In this document: in pieces, positions 1 to 8,000 of the stretch
Layout: each line of letters begins with the position of its first letter
Numbering within the stretch: position 1 is the stretch's first letter
NCBI GenBank assembly: GCA_023386795.1
Contig: JAEWJB010000183.1
Location: 1-17,313, forward strand
Length of the DNA: 17,313 nucleotides
Origin: Pseudomonadota bacterium
GTDB taxonomy: Bacteria > Pseudomonadota > Gammaproteobacteria > Xanthomonadales > Xanthomonadaceae
Direction of reading: 5' to 3'
The notes under the pieces: model-generated
What the model was told of the DNA's origin: nothing
Databases searched by the model: none
Seen by the model: only the letters and a program-made list of their open reading frames with translations
Position numbers and translations under genes: made by a program

Positions 1-338
1 TGCTGCGCCTGCACCGGCACCGGCGCCAGGCCGGTACGCGGCTGCGGCACCACGCCAGGCTGGCTGTCGCGCGGGCGGGCGGCCTTGTCATGGTCGCCGC
101 CGCCCTGCTGGTTGGCCTGGGCGAGGAAGTCGGCCTGCTTGGGCGTCAGCGGGGTGCTGGTCTGGCTGAAGATCACGTCCAGCGTGGGCACCAGCGGCGC
201 CTCGTCGCTGACCGCGAAGCCCACGCCGAGGATCAGCAGCCCGTACGCGATCAGCGACAGCACCAGGGTGGCGCTCAGGCGCTGGTTCTCCACGGCGCGC
301 GGGTCGGGCGCGCGGCCGGCGTGCGGCACGGCGCTCAT
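1..338 (-). CDS. TonB-like energy transducer, N-terminal part (cut by window edge)
   Basis: The reading frame starts at an ATG at 338-336 and stays open to the window edge, giving about 112 residues of the N-terminus. The protein has a short cytoplasmic segment, one hydrophobic helix (about residues 22-44, containing LSATLVLSLIAYGLLILGV), then a polar, Gln- and Pro-rich stretch. This is the layout of TonB: an inner-membrane anchor followed by a periplasmic linker. The C-terminal TonB domain would lie outside the window. The ATG overlaps the gshB stop as ATGA, so the two genes are probably translationally coupled. In P. aeruginosa the same place next to gshB and pilG is held by tonB3, which is needed for twitching motility. 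A related role here is inferred from position only. Without the C-terminus the family call rests on topology and context. Confidence 0.75.
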   Translation of the reverse strand, partial: MSAVPHAGRAPDPRAVENQRLSATLVLSLIAYGLLILGVGFAVSDEAPLVPTLDVIFSQTSTPLTPKQADFLAQANQQGGGDHDKAARPRDSQPGVVPQPRTGLAPVPVQAQ

Positions 339-1285
339 GTGGCCAGGTCAGCCTCGATCACGTCGAACAACTGGCCGCAGATGTTCAGCCCGTACTGCGC
401 GTCGAGTTCGCGCGCGCAGGTCGGGCTGGTGACGTTGACCTCGGTGAGGTAGTCGCCGATCACGTCCAGGCCGACGAACCGCATGCCGCGCCGCTTCATC
501 TCCGGGCCGACCTGGGCGGCGATCCAGCGATCGCGTTCGCTCAGCGGGCGGCCTTCGCCGCGACCACCGGCGGCCAGGTTGCCGCGGAACTCGTCGCCCT
601 GCGGGATGCGCGCCAGGCAGTAGTCCACCGGCACGCCGTCGATCAGCAGGATTCGCTTGTCGCCGGCGGTGATGTCGGGGATGAAGCGCTGCGCCATCGC
701 CAGCTTGCGGCCGCCGTCGGTGAGCGTTTCCAGGATCACGTTGAGGTTGGGGTCGCCCTGGCCGCTGCGGAAGATCGAGTGCCCGCCCATGCCGTCCAGC
801 GGCTTGAGCACCACCTGCCCATGCTCGGCGGCGAAGGCCTTCAGCTGCGCGGCGTCGCGGCTCACCAGCGTGGGCGGGCAGCACTGCGGGAACAGCTGCG
901 CGGCCAGCTTCTCGTTGAAGTCGCGCAGGCCCTGCGGGTCGTTGACCACCTGCGCGCCGGCCTGCTGGGCGATGCCGAGCAGGTGGGTGTCGTAAAGGTA
1001 TTCAGGGTCGAACGGCGGGTCCTTGCGCATCAGCACGACCTGTCCCGGCCCGAACGGCAGCTCGGTGAACTCGCCCAGGGTGAACCAGCCGGCCTTGTCG
1101 TCGCGCACGCTCAGCGGCGCCACGGTGGCGATGGCGGTGCCGCCGCGCAGCGCCAGTCCGCCGGGGCGCACGTAGTGCAGCCGGTGACCGCGGCGCTGGG
1201 CCTCCAGCAGCATGGCGAAGGTGGTGTCCTTGGCGATCTTGATCTGGGCGATGGGGTCCATCACCACGATGACGTCTAGCGGCAT
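335..1285 (-). CDS. gshB: Glutathione synthetase (GshB)
   Basis: This enzyme joins gamma-glutamylcysteine and glycine, using ATP, to make glutathione in the cytoplasm. The protein is 316 residues, the same length as E. coli GshB, and matches it throughout: MDPIAQIKIAKDTTFAMLLE at the N-terminus, RKDPPFDPEYLYDT, the ATP-grasp glycine-rich segment KPLDGMGG (K161-G168), CLARIPQGDEFRGNLAAGG, and LTEVNVTSPTC near the C-terminus. E282 and N284 correspond to the metal ligands of the ATP-grasp fold. The start at 1285 gives the conserved N-terminus directly; only a weak AGG precedes it. Its stop overlaps the start of the downstream tonB-like gene by ATGA. It is divergent from pilG, as in P. aeruginosa. 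Nothing unusual is seen in the protein. Confidence 0.97.
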   Translation of the reverse strand: MPLDVIVVMDPIAQIKIAKDTTFAMLLEAQRRGHRLHYVRPGGLALRGGTAIATVAPLSVRDDKAGWFTLGEFTELPFGPGQVVLMRKDPPFDPEYLYDTHLLGIAQQAGAQVVNDPQGLRDFNEKLAAQLFPQCCPPTLVSRDAAQLKAFAAEHGQVVLKPLDGMGGHSIFRSGQGDPNLNVILETLTDGGRKLAMAQRFIPDITAGDKRILLIDGVPVDYCLARIPQGDEFRGNLAAGGRGEGRPLSERDRWIAAQVGPEMKRRGMRFVGLDVIGDYLTEVNVTSPTCARELDAQYGLNICGQLFDVIEADLAT

Positions 1286-1485
1286 GACGCGAACCTGGGG
1301 TTAAAGCATGGGAGCTGGCCGCCGATGTTAACGGGTGGAGGGGCCGTCGCGGGGGGATCGGCGGCGGAACGGACCGGACCGGCAGGGGGAGACGGCACAT
1401 GCACGAAATCTGCGCAAAACTGCGACCCAGTTCCGTCGCCGCCCGCTACCGGGCAGGCGGCGTTGCTGGCGCGCCATCGCCGCGC

Positions 1486-1516
1486 TTGACAGTATCCGCG
1501 GGTACTGGGATATACA
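1486..1516 (+). promoter_or_regulatory. Sigma70-type promoter for the pilGHIJ-chp operon
   Basis: A perfect TTGACA (-35) at 1486-1491 is followed by TATACA at 1511-1516 as the -10, with a 19-bp spacer. GATATA at 1509-1514 gives a 17-bp spacer but is a poorer hexamer. These elements stand out in DNA this GC-rich. The start codon of pilG is about 58 bp downstream, so transcription would give a leader of about 50 nt. The spacer is almost entirely a near-perfect inverted repeat (1492-1505), a possible operator. The wide spacing suggests a promoter that needs an activator or is weak; that is inference. Confidence 0.6.
1492..1505. promoter_or_regulatory. Candidate operator palindrome inside the promoter spacer
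   Basis: The 14-bp sequence GTATCCGCGGGTAC is an inverted repeat with a single mismatched pair, centred on CCGCGG. It starts directly after the TTGACA box and ends five bases before the -10. A protein bound here would cover the RNA polymerase spacer, so it could act as a repressor or a MerR-like spacer-distorting activator site. No regulator can be named from the sequence, and chance cannot be excluded in GC-rich DNA. Confidence 0.35.
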
Positions 1517-1574
1517 TGACGTTTCGCAGCGGTGCCGGACTGGATGAAGCACCGCGCGTCCCGGGGACATTGGA

Positions 1575-1976
1575 ATGACTGAAAACATTGCTGCGGGCGG
1601 GGAGCTCGCAGGTCTGAGGGTCATGGTCATCGACGATTCGAAGACCATTCGCCGCACCGCCGAGACCTTGCTCAAGCGCGAGGGTTGCGAGGTCGTCACC
1701 GCGACCGACGGCTTCGAGGCGCTGGCCAAGATCGCAGACCAGCAGCCGCAGATCATCTTCGTGGACATCATGATGCCGCGCCTGGATGGCTACCAGACCT
1801 GCGCGCTGATCAAGGGCAACCAGCTGTTCAAGTCCACGCCGGTGATCATGCTGTCCTCCAAGGACGGCCTGTTCGACAAGGCGCGTGGCCGCATCGTGGG
1901 CTCGGAGCAGTACCTGACCAAGCCTTTCACCCGTGAAGAACTGCTGAGCGCCATCCGCACATACGTCAACGCCTGA
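1575..1976 (+). CDS. pilG: Type IV pilus response regulator PilG
   Basis: This is a single-domain CheY-like response regulator of 133 residues that should receive phosphate from the kinase ChpA; in P. aeruginosa PilG promotes pilus extension. After a short 14-residue N-terminal tail the receiver fold begins. The acidic pair is D20-D21 (VMVIDDSKTIRR), the phosphoacceptor is D64 (FVDIMMPRLDGY), the switch Ser is in IMLSSKDG (S94/S95), and the conserved Lys is K116 (YLTKPF). All signature residues are present. The start ATG is preceded only by a weak GGGGA. It is the first gene of the operon, with pilH following after 16 bp. The length and the N-terminal tail fit PilG rather than PilH. Confidence 0.96.
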   Translation: MTENIAAGGELAGLRVMVIDDSKTIRRTAETLLKREGCEVVTATDGFEALAKIADQQPQIIFVDIMMPRLDGYQTCALIKGNQLFKSTPVIMLSSKDGLFDKARGRIVGSEQYLTKPFTREELLSAIRTYVNA

Positions 1977-1992
1977 CCAGGGGGAAGGGCAA

Positions 1993-2355
1993 ATGGCAAA
2001 AATCCTGCTGATCGAAGATTCGCCGACCGATCGGGCGGTCTTCAGCCAGTGGCTTGAGAAGGCCGGCCACCAGGTCGTCGCCACGGACAACGCCGAGGAA
2101 GGGCTCACGCTGGCAAAAGGCCAGTTGCCCGACCTGGTGCTGATGGACGTGGTGCTGCCCGGCATGAGCGGCTTCCAGGCCACGCGCGCGATGTCGCGCG
2201 ACGAGGCGACCAAGCACATCCCGGTGCTGATCGTGAGCACCAAGGGCATGGAAACCGACAAGGCGTGGGGCCTGCGCCAGGGCGCGGCCGACTACATCGT
2301 CAAGCCGCCGCGCGAGGAAGACCTCATCGCGCGCATTGCCGAGCTGGTGGGCTGA
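1993..2355 (+). CDS. pilH: Type IV pilus response regulator PilH
   Basis: This is a 120-residue single-domain receiver. Its signature residues are the acidic E8-D9 (LLIEDSPTD), phosphoacceptor D52 (LVLMDVVLPGMSGF), T83 in IVSTKGMETD and K104 (YIVKPP). The acidic pair is E-D rather than D-D, and KPP replaces the usual KPF. In P. aeruginosa PilH is associated with pilus retraction and damping of the pathway, and probably drains phosphate from ChpA. A purine-rich AGGGGGAAGGG precedes the ATG. The stop TGA shares one base with the ATG of pilI (TGATG at 2353-2357), so translation of the two is probably coupled. Confidence 0.95.
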   Translation: MAKILLIEDSPTDRAVFSQWLEKAGHQVVATDNAEEGLTLAKGQLPDLVLMDVVLPGMSGFQATRAMSRDEATKHIPVLIVSTKGMETDKAWGLRQGAADYIVKPPREEDLIARIAELVG

Positions 2356-2885
2356 TGCGCTCGCCGTTCGACATCCTCGAAGTCTACGAACGCCGCAGCC
2401 TGGCCCATGCGGTGCAGCTGCCCGAGCGCCAGTTCGCCACCGATGTGTGGCGTGGCGTGGGCTACCGCGTCGGCCAGCGCCGGCTGGTGTCGGACTTCCG
2501 CGAAGTGGTGGAAATCGTGCCGATGCCGCCGGTCACCCCGGTGCCTGGCGCGCAGCCGTGGCTGCTGGGCGTGGGCAACCTGCGCGGCAACCTGTTCCCG
2601 GTGGTCGACCTGAAGCAGTTCATGGAAGGCCGGCGCACCGTGCTGCACGAAGGCCAGCGCGTGCTCATCATGCGCCAGGCCGGTGGCGACGTCGCCCTGA
2701 CCATCGACGAGCTGTTTGGCCAGCGCAGTTTCGATCTGGCCCAGGCCACGGTTCCGGGTGAGATCGCCCAGGGCCGCTATGGCCATTTCGTCGATCGCGC
2801 CTTCCGCGCCGAAGAACAGGACTGGGGCGTGTTCTCCCTGTCGCTGCTGTCGCGCACCCCCGAATTCCGGCAGGCCGCGGCGTAA
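2355..2885 (+). CDS. pilI: CheW-like coupling protein PilI
   Basis: This 176-residue CheW-domain protein should link the receptor PilJ to the kinase ChpA. The start at 2355 gives MRSPFDILEVYERRSLAHAV and a length close to P. aeruginosa PilI; an in-frame upstream extension only reads through pilH out of frame. The CheW core is visible in WRGVGYRVGQRRLV, WLLGVGNLRGNLFPVVDLK (about residues 70-90) and RVLIMRQAGGDVALTIDELF. There is no signal peptide or membrane helix, so it is cytoplasmic at the polar receptor array. It overlaps the end of pilH by one base and is followed by pilJ after 36 bp. Confidence 0.94.
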   Translation: MRSPFDILEVYERRSLAHAVQLPERQFATDVWRGVGYRVGQRRLVSDFREVVEIVPMPPVTPVPGAQPWLLGVGNLRGNLFPVVDLKQFMEGRRTVLHEGQRVLIMRQAGGDVALTIDELFGQRSFDLAQATVPGEIAQGRYGHFVDRAFRAEEQDWGVFSLSLLSRTPEFRQAAA

Positions 2886-2921
2886 GCCGGGCTTGTCACG
2901 CATCGAGCATCGAGGTCGAAA

Positions 2922-4958
2922 ATGAGTACCGCCCCGGACGCGCCCCAGAACAAGAAGATTGGCGGAGTCAGCACGAGCTTCTGGCTCATCCTGCTGGCGC
3001 TGTCGCTGATCGTGTTCTCCGCCAACTTCGCCGTGTCGACCTGGCAGGGCAGCCGCCTGGCCGGTGCCTCCACCGGCGCGGCCGACCTGCAGGTGCTTTC
3101 GCAGCAGCTGGCCAACCAGGGCCGCGAAGCGGTGTCCGGTGATGCCAAGGCGTTCGCCGCGTTCAAGGACACCAAGACCCAGATCGACAAGACGGTCTCC
3201 GAGCTGGAAGGCCGCTACGGCCAGGAGACCGGCGTGTCCGGCCCGATCCGCCAGCTCAAGTCCACCTGGACCCCGCTGGGCAAGAGCGCCGAGCAGGTCA
3301 TCGCCTCCGAGCCGGCCGTGCTGGCCCTGGCCGGCAACGCCGACCGCTTCACCGGCGCGGTGCCGCAGCTGCAGGCGCAGTTGAACGAGGTCGTGCGCGC
3401 GATGACCGGCAGCGGCGCGCCGGCGTCGCAGATCTACAACACCCTGCAGCAGGTCGTGGTCGCCGGCACCATGGCGCGCCGCGTGACGGAAATGCGCGCC
3501 GGCGGTGCCGGTGCGGCCGCTTCCGGCGACGCGCTGGCCCGCGACTCGGTGGTGTTCAGCCAGATGCTGGAAGGCCTGCGCAACGGTAACGAGGAACTGG
3601 GCATCGCCGCGGTGAAGAACCCGGCGGCGCTGTCGGCCCTGGAGCAATCGCAGGCGCAGTGGGCGACGATGAAGAAGGACGTCGACGCCATCCTGGCCAG
3701 CTCGCGCAACCTGTTCGCCGCGCAGTCCTCGGCCGCGGCCATCACCGGCGGCTCGGGCAAGATGCTCGACGACAGCAAGAAGCTGTTCGACGCGTTCTCC
3801 GCCTTCGGCTCGGTGCGCGACACCCGCCTGTTCCCGAACCTGTGGCTGGGCGTGCTGTCCGGCGCGCTGCTGGTGATCTCCATCATCGGCCTGGTCTGGT
3901 CGATGGTGCGCGCCCGTTCGCGCGAACAGGAACTGCGCCTGCAGACCCAGGTGGAGTTCAACTCGCGCAACCAGCAGGCGATCATGCGGCTGCTGGACGA
4001 AATCTCCTCGCTCGGCGAAGGCGACCTGACGGTGAAGGCCTCGGTGACCGAGGACATGACCGGCGCCATCGCCGACGCTATCAACTACGCCGTGGACGAG
4101 CTGCGCCACCTGGTGACCACGATCAACGACACTTCGGCCAAGGTCGCGGTGTCCTCGCAGGAAACCCAGGCCACCGCCATGCAGCTGGCCGAAGCGGCCG
4201 GCCACCAGGCCAGCCAGATCACCACCGCTTCCGAACGCATCAACGAAATCGCCGCGAGCATCGAACAGGTTTCGCGCAACTCCACCGAGTCGGCCGAAGT
4301 GGCGCAGCGCTCGGTGGTCATCGCGGCCGAGGGTGCCGGCGTGGTGCGCGAAACCATCCAGGGCATGGACCAGATCCGCGACCAGATCCAGGAAACCTCC
4401 AAGCGCATCAAGCGCCTGGGCGAATCCTCGCAGGAGATCGGCTCGATCGTGGAACTGATCAACGACATTTCCGAGCAGACCAACATCCTCGCGCTCAACG
4501 CGGCGGTGCAGGCGGCCTCGGCGGGCGAGGCCGGCCGCGGCTTCGCGGTCGTGGCCGACGAAGTGCAGCGCCTCGCAGAACGCACCTCCGGTGCGACCCG
4601 ACGCATCGAAAGCCTGGTGCAGACCATTCAGGCCGATACCAACGAGGCGGTCAGCTCGATGGAGCAGACCACCTCCGAAGTGGTGTCCGGCGCACGCTTG
4701 GCCGAGGACGCCGGTACCGCGCTGACGGAAATCGAGCGCGTGTCCAACGCACTGAACAACCTGATCAAAAACATCTCCATCGCCGCGCACCAGCAGTCCG
4801 CGGCGGCGACGGATATCACCCAGACGATGGACGTCATCCGCAAGATCACCGGCCAGACCTCGCAGGGTGCGGGGCAGACGGCCGAGTCGATCGGTCACCT
4901 GGCGCAGCTCGCCGCCGACCTGCGTCGTTCGGTCGCCGACTTCAAGCTGCCGGCGTAA
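2922..4958 (+). CDS. pilJ: Type IV pilus chemoreceptor PilJ
   Basis: This is a methyl-accepting-chemotaxis-type receptor of 678 residues, close to P. aeruginosa PilJ. It has membrane helix 1 at about residues 20-38 (FWLILLALSLIVFSANFAV), a periplasmic region of about 265 residues, and membrane helix 2 at 307-329 (LWLGVLSGALLVISIIGLVW). A HAMP segment runs to about 385, followed by a long coiled coil with the signalling tip at 514-555 (NDISEQTNILALNAAVQAAS, then GRGFAVVADEVQRLAERT). The tip reads QAASAGE rather than the common EAARAGE. Glu-Gln pairs in methylation-site-like settings occur at E448-Q449 and E581-Q582. No C-terminal CheR/CheB-tethering pentapeptide is seen; the protein ends in DFKLPA. 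GAGG upstream of the ATG is a fair ribosome site. pilK does not follow, unlike in P. aeruginosa. Confidence 0.96.
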   Translation: MSTAPDAPQNKKIGGVSTSFWLILLALSLIVFSANFAVSTWQGSRLAGASTGAADLQVLSQQLANQGREAVSGDAKAFAAFKDTKTQIDKTVSELEGRYGQETGVSGPIRQLKSTWTPLGKSAEQVIASEPAVLALAGNADRFTGAVPQLQAQLNEVVRAMTGSGAPASQIYNTLQQVVVAGTMARRVTEMRAGGAGAAASGDALARDSVVFSQMLEGLRNGNEELGIAAVKNPAALSALEQSQAQWATMKKDVDAILASSRNLFAAQSSAAAITGGSGKMLDDSKKLFDAFSAFGSVRDTRLFPNLWLGVLSGALLVISIIGLVWSMVRARSREQELRLQTQVEFNSRNQQAIMRLLDEISSLGEGDLTVKASVTEDMTGAIADAINYAVDELRHLVTTINDTSAKVAVSSQETQATAMQLAEAAGHQASQITTASERINEIAASIEQVSRNSTESAEVAQRSVVIAAEGAGVVRETIQGMDQIRDQIQETSKRIKRLGESSQEIGSIVELINDISEQTNILALNAAVQAASAGEAGRGFAVVADEVQRLAERTSGATRRIESLVQTIQADTNEAVSSMEQTTSEVVSGARLAEDAGTALTEIERVSNALNNLIKNISIAAHQQSAAATDITQTMDVIRKITGQTSQGAGQTAESIGHLAQLAADLRRSVADFKLPA

Positions 4959-4989
4959 GCGACGGGCGGAACGGAAAGGAATTACGAGA

Positions 4990-5082
4990 ATGACGCGTAG
5001 CAATACGCCAATGCAGGAACAGGCCGCGCCGCAGGCGCACTTGCGCGTGGCCGCGGCGGAAAGCTCGGGGGGGCTGCGATGA
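4990..5082 (+). CDS. Candidate 30-residue small protein or leader peptide between pilJ and chpA
   Basis: A 31-codon frame (30 residues plus stop) sits in the 120-bp gap between pilJ and chpA. Its ATG has one of the best ribosome sites in the operon: AAGGA at 4976-4980, nine bases upstream. Its stop overlaps the chpA start as ATGA (5079-5082), the classic translational-coupling arrangement. The peptide starts MTRSNTPMQEQAAPQAHLRV and ends in SSGGLR; it is polar and Ala/Gln-rich, with no membrane helix and no family I recognise. The frame differs from chpA, so it is not an N-terminal extension. It could be a leader whose translation delivers ribosomes to chpA, a small protein, or a remnant of pilK, which occupies this place in P. 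aeruginosa. No resemblance to PilK is visible. Confidence 0.5.
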   Translation: MTRSNTPMQEQAAPQAHLRVAAAESSGGLR

Positions 5083-8000
5083 GTGCACTGCGCGATGCGA
5101 TGAGCCACGCGGCGCTGGGTTGGGTGAAGCCCGAACTCGACGAGACGCTGCGCCAGGCCCGCCACGAGATCGAGTTCTTCGTCGAAGAGCCGGCCGACAC
5201 CAGCCGCATGCGCTTCTGCGCCGGTTACCTGCACCAGGTGCAGGGCACCTTGCGCATGGTCGAGCTGTACGCCCCGGCGATGGTGGCCGAGGAGCTGGAG
5301 CTGCTGGCCAAGGCGGTGCAGGACGGCAAGGTCGCCGACACCAACGAAGCCTGCGCGATGCTGATGCGCGGCACCGTGCTGCTGCCCGATTACCTGGAGC
5401 GCCTGCAGAACGGCCACCGCGACATCCCGATCGTGCTGCTGCCGCTGCTCAACGAAATCCGCGCCATGCGCGGCGAGGCGGTGCTCAACGAAAGCGTGCT
5501 GTTCGCCTTCGACCCGCAGGCCGGCAACGCCACCGAGGCCGAGCTGGACCACGCGCGCGGCAGCCTGAGCGGGCGCAACCGCGAGCTGCTGGACACCGTC
5601 GGCAACGCGGTGAAGGAAGAACTGCTGCGCGTGAAGGACGCGCTGGACCTGCACCTGCGTACCGGCGGCGATGTCGCTGAATTGCAGGCGCAGGTGAACG
5701 ACCTGGGCAGCGTGGCCGATACGCTCGGCATGATGGGCCTGGGCGTGGCGCGCAACGTCGTGGTGCAGCAGCGCGATGCGCTGCGCCGCATCGTCGACGG
5801 CCAGCAGCAGGTCGACGAAGGCCTGCTGCTCGATATCGCCGGCGCGCTGCTTTACGTCGATGCCTCGCTGGACGACCAGGTCGCCCGCCTGGGCGCCGAT
5901 GCCAGCAACGACGACGACGTCAACGCCAATGCCAACGCTTCCGAGGTGCGCCGCACCTTGGAAGTGCTGGCGCACGAGGCCATCGCCAACTTCGGCGCGG
6001 CCCGCGAGCATTTCGTCGCCTTCATCGAGACCAACTGGGACCACGGCCGCCTGGCCGACGTGCCGCAGTTGCTTGGCGAGGTGGGCGGCGCACTGCGCAT
6101 CCTCGACCTGCCCGAGCCGGCCGATTACCTGGAAGGCGTGCGCCGCTACATCGAGCGCGAGCTGATCGCCAAGCAGCGCGTGCCCAGCGGCCGCCAGCTG
6201 GACACCCTGGCCGATGCGATGGCCAGCCTGGAGTACTACCTCGAAGCCCTGCGCGAGCGTCGCCCGGGCCGCGAGGAGATCCTGGACATCACCCGCAGCA
6301 GCCTGGAGACCCTGCGTTACTGGCCGCTGCCCACCGAAGAAGCGGCGGTGCTGCCGCCCACGCCCGCGCCGGCCTTCGTCGCGCCGGTGGTCGAAATGGC
6401 CGAGGCCACCGCGGCGACGCCCGCGTTTGCCGCCGCGGAAGAGGTCGAGCCGGAGATCATCGAGATCGAGGCGCTCGAGGTGGAAGCCGTCGAGCTGGAG
6501 CCGGTCGCCGAACTGGCGCCGGTGCGCCACGAAGTGACGGTCGCCGAGATCAGCCCGCTGCCGCAGGGCCTGCACGTCACCTCCGGCGGATTCGAGTGGA
6601 CGGTGCAGCACGAAGCCGCGCCGGTGGAAACCCCGGCGGTCGAAGTGGCTTCGGTGTCGTTCGATCCGGTCGCCGCCGAGCAGGAATTCGCCGCATCGCA
6701 CGAAGATGCGCAGATCGCGCCGATCGACCTGTCCGCCGAAGGTGGTCAGGCGCCGACCGGCCTGGACTGGAATGCCGACGCCCACGCCGTGTCCTTCGAC
6801 CCGGTATCGGCCGAGCAGGACCTGGACGCCGACGCGACCCAGGTCACCTACAGCTTCGACGCCAGCCAGCTGGAAGGCGAGGCCGTGGCGCCATCCACCC
6901 CGTCGTTCGCCGAAGTCGCCGTGTCGATCGAGGCGCCAGCGGAACTTTCGCCGTTGCCGCCGCTGCCGGAACTGGAGCCCGAACCGGTCGCCGCCGCGCC
7001 GGAAGCCCCGCAGGCGTTCGATCCGAACGACCCGGCGCTGGAAGCCGACAGCCCGTTCGTCGAATCCTTCGAGGCGACGCTGCCCGCGTTCCTGGAAGAA
7101 GACACCGCGCCGGCCCCCGCCGAGGCCGCCGCGCCGCAGGTGCAGGAAGGCACGATCAGCAAGATCGAGCTGGACGACGCGCATGCCGCGTTCATCGCCG
7201 AGCTCGACGCCGCCGCCGCGGGCTTCACCACCGCCCCGGTCGACGCGCCAGCGCCGGCCGCCGCCGAAGCCGCACCCGCGCCGCTGGAAGGCGGCTTCGA
7301 GGACGACGGCAACGAGATCGACAGCGACATCCGCGACGTGTTCCTCGAGGAGTTCGACGAGGAACTGGTCAACCTGGGCCAGCTGCTGCCGGTCTGGCGC
7401 GCCGCGCCGGACAGCGTGGAGAACCTGCGGCCGATCCGGCGCGTGTTCCATACGCTGAAGGGCAGTGGCCGACTCGTGGGCGCGCGCACCCTGGGCGAGT
7501 TCAGCTGGAAGATCGAGGGCATGCTCAACCGCGTGCTCGACGGCACCCGTCCGGCCAGCCCGGCGGTGGTCGCGATGGTCGACCAGGCCTACCAGGTGTT
7601 GCCGCAGCTCAATGCCGCCCTGCGTGGCCAGGGCCGCATCGAAGCGGACCTGATGGCGATGCAGGCCGTGGCCGACCGCATCGGCGCTGGCGAAGACGCC
7701 TGGTACGTGCCGACCGCCGCCGCCGTGGCGAGCGTCGCCGCGCCGGTCGTGGCCGAGGCCGTCGCCCCGGTCAACGCGTTCGCCGGCGAAGGCACGCCCG
7801 CGTCGGTGGACAGCGTGCTGCGCGAGATCCTCGAAGCCGAGGTCGCCACCCACCTGGAAACCGTGCACGCGTGGCTGGCGCAATCGCGCCCGGTGCCGCA
7901 GCCGGTCACCGAGCCGCTGCTGCGCGCCGTGCATACAATGAGCGGCGCGTTCGCGATGACCGACGTGCCGGAGATCACCGCGGTCACCACGCCGGCGGAA

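Larger units (their letters stand above)
1286..1574. other. Divergent intergenic control region, gshB / pilG
   Basis: This 289-bp gap separates divergent gshB and pilG. It holds a good promoter candidate for the pil-chp operon at 1486-1516, listed separately, and a perfect 10-bp palindrome TGGCGCGCCA at 1467-1476 just upstream of it. On the minus strand a weak -10-like TTTAAC precedes gshB with no convincing -35. No RNA gene or further ORF with a credible ribosome site was seen. Confidence 0.6.

Noticed and set aside
2265..2354. An upstream start for pilI adding 30 residues
   Set aside because: The extension is pilH out of frame; the ATG at 2355, coupled to the pilH stop, gives the normal PilI length.
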